Shown: piece by piece, positions 55,638 through 64,000 of the stretch | Layout: each line of letters starts with the position of its first letter | How positions within the stretch are numbered: the stretch's first letter is position 1 | Source: Miscanthus floridulus | Lineage: Eukaryota > Streptophyta > Magnoliopsida > Poales > Poaceae | Assembly: GCF_019320115.1 (NCBI RefSeq) | Contig: NC_089587.1 | Coordinates: 83,201,603 to 83,265,602, forward strand | Direction: 5' to 3' | Length of the DNA: 64,000 bases | The notes under the pieces: model-generated | Database searches by the model: none | What the model saw: only the letters and a program-made list of their open reading frames with translations | Told to the model about the DNA's origin: nothing | Translations under genes and position numbers: made by a program

Positions 55638-57090
55638 GGACCTAGTGTGCTAACTTAACACCCTAGGCCCATTTTCTTTGGATTTTGGTGTTTGATGACC
55701 AACACAACTAAATTGGACTAATGAATTTGTAAGTAATTGTTTTGTAGTTCCATAGGGTGCAAGACGTGACTAGGATGAACACGATATGATGATCCCTCAA
55801 TCAACACCATAAGTAAGACCCTAGAAGCATAAGAGAAGACCTAAGATATCAAGCAAAGTTCAAGCACGAAGATAGGAACCAAGCCGGATACAAGATCACA
55901 AAGAAACAAGCTTCACAGAGGTGACAGGACGCGACCCTTATAGTGACCGGATGTGATAGATCAAGATGCTTGGCAACAGCAAGCGTCAGCAGCAGCGACC
56001 GGACGCTGAGGACTCAAGTGACCGGACGCGACGATGGCACTGTTCATCATCTCGGCAACACATTTAGCACTGACCGGACGCTGGTGGATGATCGACCGGA
56101 CGCAGGAACTGCAGCGTCCGATCGAGTCCAGAGAGGTTCCAGAGCGGCGCCAGCGTGACCGGACGCGTCTGATAGACAGTGCCCAAACTCAGCGCCAAGT
56201 CCAATCAACGCGCTAGCTTCAATGGTCGGGACGACCGGACACGTCCGATCAGGACGACAGCATCGTCCGGTTAGTTGCAGAAAGCTAGGTTTTGTCCTTA
56301 ACGGCTACTTTCTCAGTGGGGCTTATAAATAGACCCCTCAACTGGCCATTTGAGAAGAGGAGAGCTAAGGAAATATACCAAGGGTGTTGATACACTATTT
56401 TAGTGATCTCCACTTGCATAGTGCTTAGTGATTCATTAAGTGATTAGCGTAGGTGCTTTGTGAAGTACTCAGATTGATTAGACCACCACTTATACGCTTG
56501 CTCTAGGTTTAGGCCTAGTGTTTAGTGAGGTCTGCATACCTCTTACCACTCGGTGCTTGCGCGCACCATTGTTGTACATCGGAGGGGCTTATAGTCTTAT
56601 GAGATCACACCAACCGCGTTTGTGGTGTGGCCGCCATCGTGTACCGAAGGGAACAAAGCCCACGGCGGGGAGCGATCTAGGAGAGGCTTGCCGGAAGGCA
56701 TATCGGAGATCCATTTGTGTGTGGGGAAGGCCCAGGGCTATCCACAAAGTTACCCAATCGAGAGCTTGGCCCTTGCGAAGGATTCCTTGCGAGGGGCTCT
56801 AATGAGAACTAGGGGGAAGCTTGCGCGCTTCTCGATACCTTGATAAAAATACCAGAGTCGTCAACAGAAGTTTGCATATCTCTACCTTACTCTTTAGCTT
56901 CCGCATTTACATTGTTTGCATAACTCCTTTTGTGGTAGAGATAGCAACACACTAGCAAAATCATAGTTGTACATTTAGATAGTTCATCTTTTGTATAGAT
57001 TTTGCTAAGGTTAGAAAAAGAGACCATAGTTTAGTGTTAGAGTTTTAAGTTGCCTAATTCACCCCCCTTAGGCGTCATGGTCCACAACAA
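55638..57090 (+). repeat. Second Sirevirus-like LTR fragment with CCGGACGCTG array
   Basis: GGATTTTGGTGTTTGATGACC near 55678 marks the LTR-like start. GACCGGACGC motifs occur at 55922, 55990, 56020, 56073, 56092, 56157 and 56230, upstream of TATAAATA at 56324-56331. The end region has TTCACCCCCCTTAGG near 57058. No internal region adjoins, so it is solo or partial. Confidence 0.6.
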
Positions 57091-60000
57091 CAAGTTAGCC
57101 TTAGAAACTAAATTAGAAAATGCTTTAGGAAAAGAAAAGAGGCGGTGGCAATCAATTCGGCCTAGCAGCACAGCGCGGGGTGCGGCTGTGCGCGCACCGC
57201 GATGGCCCATCACGGCCCAAGGCTAGGGGAGCCTGTGCATGATGGTTGCTTCACAGAAAAGCCCCTGAGCTTTTAGATAATAACACAACTACTATGCGCA
57301 CTATTCCTACCGACAGCGGTTTTGCAAACAAGCCCTTGGATGTTCTCACCTTTACCATGAGGAGACCCCTGGGATCCTCGCGCACGTCGGCGTAGTGGCC
57401 GATGGCATAAGATGGTTACGCCCGGCCACGGCTTGAGCCCGGCACCAGCAGTGCCCGTGCTCGTGTGGTGACTGCGGACTCAGGCTGCACAAGTGTAACT
57501 AGTGACGTGCACGAGTTTTAAAAGCGCACCAAAGGTTGCCGCGTACCTCGACTGTGGTTCAACCCATCCACTAATCCTAAAGACAACACTACCAGCTATC
57601 TAGCGAAGCAATCGTCATGACCATAGAGCAACCATAGAGGGAGATAAAAGGATGCCAACATGGGCTCGTCACTGGAGTGCCGGTTCACGAATAGAGCGCT
57701 AACAACGTGGTTTACAGTGCGTTCTGACGATGTTTGGAAATTTTTAAGAGGACAACGCGACACTCAACACATCTACAACCTACACCATGCTCACGTGCTC
57801 ACTTAGAAGCAACCAACAATGCAAGAATATGAAGCTAGTGTTTAAACATTTTAGTTAGAATTTAAACGCCAAAATGGCATTATCTACTTCCCGTTTCAAA
57901 CTTTAGAAAAGACAGGGGTTCAATTTGAACTTAACAACCATGAACACTTTTTGTCACAATTTTTTAAAAGGCCTAAACCTTGTTAACTTCAACCAACAAT
58001 TATTTCATGCATGTTTTAAATTTTAAAACCCGAGAAACTTGTTTGCTAATTTCTCTCGGGCCTCAAGCTCGGTGCTAAGCAAGCTCGTAACACCAGAGGT
58101 GTTACATTTCCCACATCAGCAAAATGCTTACGTGCTAGAGTAACTAATGCACATAGAAACTAAGATAATTTCTGCATTGTGGGGCCCTTATGGTCCATAC
58201 TCATACCACAATGTGATCACATCCTTTCCTGTTTCGTACTATATGACATTAACTTATGGTCTTTACTTATACGAGGTACAATAGCGCACGTACAATGACG
58301 GTATGGAATCTGATTCCAAAACGCGTTAAGCAGCAGTATAAAGATTGATTTTAGATAATGATTGTTAAATAAATCCCTGAGCAACAAATTACTAAAATGA
58401 TCGTGCAACAAGCCGATGTTCTACTTGTTGCAACACCCGATTTGTTATTGCAGTTCATTTCGCTGTTGACCCAGACCCAACAAACCAACACACATGACAC
58501 ATGGTTGTTCGATTATCATTTTGAATCTTGAGTATTCCGCGTGTTGGATTGGAGGGAGCTCGTTTAGGGGTCGTTCGGTTACGTGAGAACTATTCCCAGC
58601 TAGGCAATATCTTTACAAATTTGTATGGGCCCGTTTGGCTGGTTGAGAAACCTGCCGGATTTCACTGTGCGTGGATAAAAAACACTGTTCACTCTCTCAC
58701 AAATTCCTTCAGATTCATCTAGATTCCTCTAAATTCCTCCAGCGAACAGGCAATCGAAACTCTTAGAAATACGATTACGCCACTCAAGTTAACGAGCTAG
58801 CTTAAATGGCTAACACACTAGGCTACGTATCCACGTTGTCGAGTAAGGCATTGTTTCCCGACAAGTGTTTTAGTTTTACAATCCAAAGGTGTTTCGACAT
58901 TTCCTTGATTCAATATATATACATTTGAACTAGGGCTCATTAGCTATCTTAGCAAACTAATTATTATGAAACTACAAAAATTACAGTGAACACCTAATAA
59001 TGTTAGGAATTTACTGTGAAAGTTTCAGAGCAAACACTATTACTAATTTATCACAAAAATTCCTTCAAGTTTATATCTTAACAATATTAAGCATCTCAAA
59101 TTAATTAGATCACTCCTGAAAATACAATGAAACTATGTGAACAAAATATACTAGCAGATATATCATGATTTTAGGAACCTAACAAAATTAGTTTCATAAT
59201 TTTTGGTCGACTACACAAATTTTATATTGAATTTACAAGTTAACCTTAGAAACTAAATTAGAAAACGCTTTAGGAAAAGAAAAGGGCCGGTGGCAATCAA
59301 TTCGGCCCAGCAGCCCAGCGCGGGGTGCGGCTGTGCACGCACCGCGATGGCCCATCATGGCCCAAGGCCAGGGGAGCCCGCGCGTGACGGTTGCTTTGCA
59401 GAAAAGCCCTCGAGCTTTTAGATAATAACACGACTACTATGCGCACTATTCCTACCTACAACGGTTTTGTAAATAAGCCCTCGGATGTTCTCACCTTTAC
59501 CACAAGGAGGCCCCTGGGATCCTCGCGCACGTCGGCGCAGCGGCCGATGGCATAAGATGGTTACGCCCGGCCACGGCTTGAGCCCGGCACCAGCAGTGCC
59601 CGTGCTCGTGTGGTGACTGCGGACTCAGGCTGCACAAGTGTAACTAGTGACGTGCACGAGTTTTAAAAGCGCACCAAAGGTTGCCGCTTACCTCGACTGT
59701 GGTTCAACCCATCCACTAATCCTAAAGACAACACTACCAGCTATCTAGCGAAGCAATCGTCATGACCATAGAGCAACTATAGAGGGAGATAAAAGGATGC
59801 CAACATGGGCTCGTCACTGGAGTGCCGGTTCACGAATAGAGCGCCAACAACGTGGTTTACAGTGCGTTCTGACGATGTTTGGACAATTTTTAAGAGGACA
59901 ACGCGACACTCAACACATCTACAACCTACACCATGCTCACGTGCTCACTTAGAAGCAACCAACAATGCAAGAATATAAAGCTAGTGTTTAAACATTTTAG

Positions 60001-60715
60001 TTAGAATTTAAACGCCAAAATGGCATTGTCTACTTCACATTTCAAACTTTAGAAAAGACAGGGGTTCAATTTGAACTTAACAACCATGAACACTTTTTGT
60101 CACAATTTTTTAAAAGGCCTAAACCTTGTTAACTTCAACCAACAATTATTTCATGCGTGTTTTAAATTTTAAAACCCGAGAAACTTGTTTGCTAATTTCT
60201 CTCAGGCCTCAAGCTCGGTGCTAAGCAAGCTCGTAATACTAGGGGTGTTACATTTCCCACATCAACAAAATGCTTACTAGATAGAGTAACTAATGCACAT
60301 AGAAACTATGATAATTTCTGCATTGTGGGGCCTTTATGGTCCATACTCATACCACAATGTGATCACATCCTTCCCTGTTTCGTACTTTATGACATTAACT
60401 TATGGTCTTTACTGAGGTACAATAACGCACGTACAATGACGGTATGGAATCTGATTCCAAAACGCGTTAAGCGGCAGTATAAAGATTGATTTTAGATAAT
60501 GATTGTTAAATAAATCCCTGAGCAACAAATTACTAAGATGATCGTGCAACAAGCCGATGTTCTACTCGTTGCAACACCCGATTTGTTACTGCTGTTCATT
60601 TCGCCGTTGACCCAGACCCAACAAACCAACACACATGACACATGGGAGCTCGTTTAGGGTCGTTCGGTTACATGAGAACTATTCCCAGCTAGGCAATATC
60701 TTTACAAATTTGTAT
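57091..60715. repeat. ~1.5-kb direct duplication containing a gypsy LTR end
   Basis: 57091-58625 and 59236-60715 are near identical over their length (for example CTGGGATCCTCGCGCACGTC at 57370 and 59515), offset about 2145 bp. The second copy lacks ~56 bases present at 58502-58557. Each contains the start of a minus-strand gypsy LTR (58106 and 60253, TGTAACACC type) plus ~500 bp beyond it. The right LTR copy continues left to about 58750; the left one is cut at 57091. No ORF is supported. Confidence 0.75.
58626..58751. mobile_element. Short MITE (GGGCCCGTTTGGCT / CCAGCGAACAGGC ends)
   Basis: Inverted-type ends around CCTGCCGGATTTCACTGTG and TTCCTTCAGATTCATCTAG. It sits exactly where the two copies of the duplication diverge (after TTTGTAT). 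Confidence 0.45.
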
Positions 60716-60765
60716 ACCGCGGGAACCGGAACGCCCCCATTCCAAGAAAACCGAATGGGGATGCC
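60657..60765. mobile_element. hAT-like MITE (GGTCGTTCGGTT / AACCGAATGGGG ends)
   Basis: AGGGTCGTTCGGTTACATGAG at the left, in part, and CCAAGAAAACCGAATGGGG at the right form imperfect inverted ends, as in a common grass family. Its left half is also present at 58565-58625. Confidence 0.5.
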
Positions 60766-62136
60766 TGATGATGATGCCTCCTTGTTCGTCCGTCGCCGGG
60801 CGTTGTGCCTTGTACGGTGTCAGACCAAGAACGGAACAGAACGGAACGCGGCATCTGATTCCTACCACTGCCACCTGCCGCGCCCTTCTTCCCCCACCAC
60901 CCACACTCCATCGCCGTCGTGGATGGTAGTAGTTCTTTTTAAAGGGGTATGTTATTGTATATATAAAATATTTATAAAAAGGTGGCGAATTGGCCGCTGT
61001 TTCAGCGAAGGTGGTAAAAGGACTCTCAATGCGTATTGTTGTGTTTGCATAAATAAATTGGATAAACAAAGTGGCCAATTGGTGCGCCGTTTCAACGAAG
61101 GCGCCAAATGGAATCCCAACACTATATTTTAGATTAGAGTGTAGTAGTGTAAAAAAAAGGAATATTTAATTTTATAAGCCCAATGTTATATTTTAGAGTT
61201 TTAATCACAATGATATATAAAAATATATGCTATGGTTGTTTCTAGAACTACCCTAAGCCAAACTTGAGTTCGATCGACTTTATAGTAAAAAGTAAAAACA
61301 TTCATAGCACTGAATAATAATATTATAAAAGTACATTTTCATTGTGTACCTATTTATACTAATTTGATGTCTGTTGCCTATTTTTAAATTTAGTTAAACT
61401 TAAAATAGACTTAGGATAGTTCTAATTAAAAGTTGATTTTTTAGGGACAAATGGAGTATATCTCTTCTCTATCTCTACTCTACACCTAAAAAGATCGAAA
61501 CGCCATTGTCTACCCGGTGATACAATGTCTCTATCCTCCTTGGAGCTCACGCGTCTGAGTCTGTGTGCTTATCATCCAGTGGTGGAGTTTGACCCTTACT
61601 CGGACAAGCCAACGCCGATCCATCCGCGATACCTTCTCTGCATGGAAGGTCGGCCAATACTACGAGAAGGCGCTCCAACTCTATGTGTGAGTTTCTGGAG
61701 AAAAACTCAAAGGAGACCTCCGGCAGACCATGAAGCTTGCCATCGTGCACTTCTAGATGTCTGTGCTTTGGCTGTGTCAGGAGAAGCTCTGGGGAGGCCG
61801 CGCCGGGAGGGGAGGAGCTCCGGGAGAGGACGCGCCGGAGAGATCGGTTTTGGGGCGAGTGCGAGCGGGCGATGCGGGTTCCTGTGACCGCGGGGAAGAA
61901 ACAGACGCAACGGTGGGATGGGGGCGTGGGGTGACCCAACAAGAATGGGGTCTAGTGGGAGAATTTTGGAGTCCCCACAAATTTTGGGTTTGTAGTAGGG
62001 GCCCTGCTAGATTTAGATTTTTTTTTGACTTGACACCCATATTTAGCTATTGGGACTTAAGTAGAAATCCTGCTAAAGTTGATCTAACCATGCTCAAAAG
62101 CATATGTCGCATTCGCGAGTGGATTGGTATATTCAG
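60766..62136. other. Intergenic; no gene supported
   Basis: A ~65-base unit recurs imperfectly at 60978-61045 and 61066-61131 (GTGGC-AATTGG, CGTTTCA-CGAAGG). 61150-61500 is A/T-rich. 61525-61887 (+) is open for 120 codons (MSLSSLELTRLSL...) but overlaps long frames on the other strand and has no domain I recognise; it could be a captured gene fragment. Confidence 0.35.
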
Positions 62137-62584
62137 TAGCCAGCTACAAAATAAGTTATTCTGTAGCTACCTCTATTTACGATAATTTTATATACTAATT
62201 TATGATAATATCAATACATATTTACGATAGTTGGGTTACTATAACACATGGAGATATTTACCATAACGTTATAGTAAACCGCTTAGTAAGGAGTTACTAT
62301 AATCTCATAAATTAACATAGTAATATGTATATAGAACTACTACCCTGTAGCTTGCTATAAAATAACTTATTCTGTAGCTACTTTGAGTTACGATAATTAC
62401 TATGTAAATTTACGAGATTATAGTAAGTCCTTACTAAGCGGTTTACTATAACGTTATGGTAAATATCTTCATGTGTTATACTAACCCAACTATCGTAAAT
62501 ATGTATTGATATTATCGTAAATTAGTATATAAAATTATTGTAAATAGAGGTGGCTATAGAATAATTTATTTTTGTAGCTGACTA
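62137..62584. mobile_element. Long fold-back MITE
   Basis: The left arm (62137-62335) is the inverse of the right arm (62384-62584) with few mismatches. Shared blocks include CATATTTACGATAGTTGGGT, CCATAACGTTATAGTAAACC and GCTTAGTAAG. The tip (62345-62385) is itself a smaller inverted pair (GTAGC...GCTAC). TAGCCAGCTAC / GTAGCTGACTA ends suggest a TA target site. Confidence 0.8.
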
Positions 62585-62585
62585 T

Positions 62586-62812
62586 TGAGGGCTTGTTTAG
62601 TTGGCGAAATGGTACTGTAGCACTTTTCGTTGTTATTTGACAATTAGTGTCCAATCATAGTCTAATTAGACATAAAAGATTCGTCTCGTGAATTTTGTCT
62701 AAACTGTGTAATTAGTTTTATTTTTTATTTATATTTAATGCTTCATGTATGCGTCTAAAGATTCGATGTGACGGAGAATCCTGAAAAATTTTGGGAACTA
62801 AACACTACCTGA
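62586..62812. mobile_element. Tourist/PIF-like MITE with TGA target duplication
   Basis: GGGCTTGTTTAGTT at 62589 and AACTAAACACTACC ending 62809 are flanked by TGA on both sides (62586-62588, 62810-62812). It belongs to the same family as 9442-9684, in inverted orientation relative to it. It lies two bases from the fold-back element. Confidence 0.82.
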
Positions 62813-63616
62813 ATATAGAGTAGGGATATAGTGTCGATGAGGCTGCTGGCAGATGAGTGGATCTGCTGGGTGACGTCCGGCCGGGGAGCACGTCCGGTTG
62901 GGTGCCATGCCGTGACATTCCGTGGATCGAGTCCAACTTGGAAGAAAAGAAAAACGTACTGACGCGAGCTTGGTGCCGTCCGTTTTTTTTTTTTTTGTAC
63001 GTACGCACACATCCAACCTAGCGCTGCCGCCCGCCCACCGATGCGCGGGCGGGAGTATATATTATTGCAGGTCGGCAGGCGCTGGATCCCCCATTGGCCA
63101 TTCCATTCCCAACGAACGCTCACGTTGCCGTCTCCGTCCTCAGCTCCTGAAGTCCTGATGGCTACCGCGAACGGCCGGCGGTTGGGGTGTCCGACACGTA
63201 CCGAACCGGCGGTTACTTCCTTCTGGTCGCATTGGCTGGGTGGGCGACAGGGACACCTGTGCTACTGCTAGTTGCCTACTGTAGGATACATTCCCAGTCG
63301 TCTGACGACAACGGACAGCATCAGATAAACCAAGACCGAGACCGGCGTGCCGTATACATCCATCTCCATCCGTGTGCCCTGTAGCACCACATTGACATGT
63401 GCGCCTCTACGACTTGTTTGTTCATGACAGGTCCTGATCTGATTGCTCGCCAAGCAAGCACGCCGATCTCTCTAAATATCCAGTCCATTGCAGCTACCGT
63501 ACCAGGGCACCAGGCTACCAGCAATTGCAAGTGCAACGTTTGTTGTTACAGGAACCGTACGTAATCCGATCCTCACGGTCAACTAACGGTCTTCTACCAA
63601 CATTAGAGCTTATCGA
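62813..63616. other. Possible 5' end of a gene, unproven
   Basis: GAGTATATATTATT near 63053 resembles a TATA box and a C-rich leader-like stretch follows to an ATG at 63159 (MATANGRRLGCPTRT..., 37 codons). No domain is recognised and the frame ends at 63271. Other ORFs overlap on both strands. No gene is called. Confidence 0.25.
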
Positions 63617-64000
63617 GAGTTCCCAACAATTTCTTCCCAAAGCCATTGAGTTTTCCAACTTTTCAAAAATTATTGGAAGAAATAAATAAGATCATCTTCA
63701 ACCGTTTTCAATAATTCATTCTTAAAATATAGAAGACAATTTTACATCAAGAATCATATACTATTTCTAAATTATTCTAACCACTTTTATATATTCTTTC
63801 TCCCTTGTAATTTGCATCGGGAACCCTTTCCTGCTATTTATTCTTTCCCACGCCCTTCCACCTTAGATTGGGAGACGGATACGTGTGTCTTGCTCACGCG
63901 TAAAGATACTGTGACTTTTTCCAAGTGCCAAAATATTACGGATGTGATTTTTTCTATTCTTGCCAAAAATTCTAGATTGGAAGGCTTTATTGGGAACTCT
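63617..64000. mobile_element. MITE with AGAGTTCCCAA / TTGGGAACTCT ends
   Basis: AGAGTTCCCAACAAT near 63617 is inverted as ATTGGGAACTCT at the very end of the window (63989-64000). The inside is A/T-rich with no ORF. The right border and target duplication may lie just outside. Confidence 0.55.

Noticed and set aside
61525..61942. Possible gene (120 aa + / 131 aa -)
   Set aside because: No recognised domain, both strands open, flanked by transposon debris; could be a captured fragment but not supportable.
1..64000. CRISPR arrays, bacterial defence systems, tRNA or rRNA genes
   Set aside because: No regularly spaced repeats, tRNA-like cloverleaf boxes or rRNA motifs were seen; the window is plant nuclear DNA.

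Overview
The window is nuclear DNA of a grass (Poaceae), most likely an Andropogoneae species related to sorghum, sugarcane or maize. The reasons are spliced plant genes with GT-AG introns, a tricin-synthase-type O-methyltransferase, a plant-specific KASH protein, and dense grass transposons (Sirevirus-type Ty1/copia, large Tekay-like Ty3/gypsy elements, Tourist and Stowaway MITEs). I recognised no tRNA, rRNA, CRISPR array or bacterial operon.

Layout. 1-8326: the 3' part of a Sirevirus-type copia element, with broken reverse transcriptase/RNase H, an internal promoter-like block, a decayed third (env-like) reading frame, several polypurine tracts and the complete 3' LTR (6037-8326). 8327-10220: non-coding DNA with a Tourist-like MITE. 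10221-24768: a structurally complete Tekay-like gypsy element (element A) with two ~3.9-kb LTRs, a Met-tRNA primer site, an extra ORF ahead of gag, gag, protease, RT, RNase H, integrase and a chromodomain-like tail. All its reading frames are broken. 26137-31552: a gene island with two convergent genes, a nine-exon-block WD40-repeat protein (+) and a two-exon WIP-type KASH nuclear-envelope protein (-). 32482 to about 49175: a second gypsy element on the minus strand (element B), interrupted in gag by a solo LTR (40180-43868) that has a perfect 5-bp target duplication; its 5' LTR is cut at the far end next to a Stowaway fragment. 50923-51753: a two-exon caffeoyl-CoA/tricin-synthase-like O-methyltransferase (-). 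51754-64000: transposon debris, including MITEs, a LINE 3' end, two Sirevirus-like LTR fragments, a ~1.5-kb direct duplication containing another gypsy LTR end, and a long fold-back element.

The host genes are unrelated in function: a WD40 protein, a nuclear-envelope LINC component and a phenylpropanoid/flavone methyltransferase. The most unusual feature is in element A. The ORF between primer site and gag opens with a near copy of the histone H3 N-terminal tail (18 of the first 21 mature residues), and the same element encodes a chromodomain-like C-terminus of the kind that in chromoviruses reads H3 tails. Elements A and B also share RNA-hairpin-like structures, one beside the polypurine tract and one pair inside the LTR, whose stems are preserved although the sequences differ.

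Limits: everything was read by eye. Transposon boundaries without a target duplication, LTR identities and MITE family assignments are approximate.
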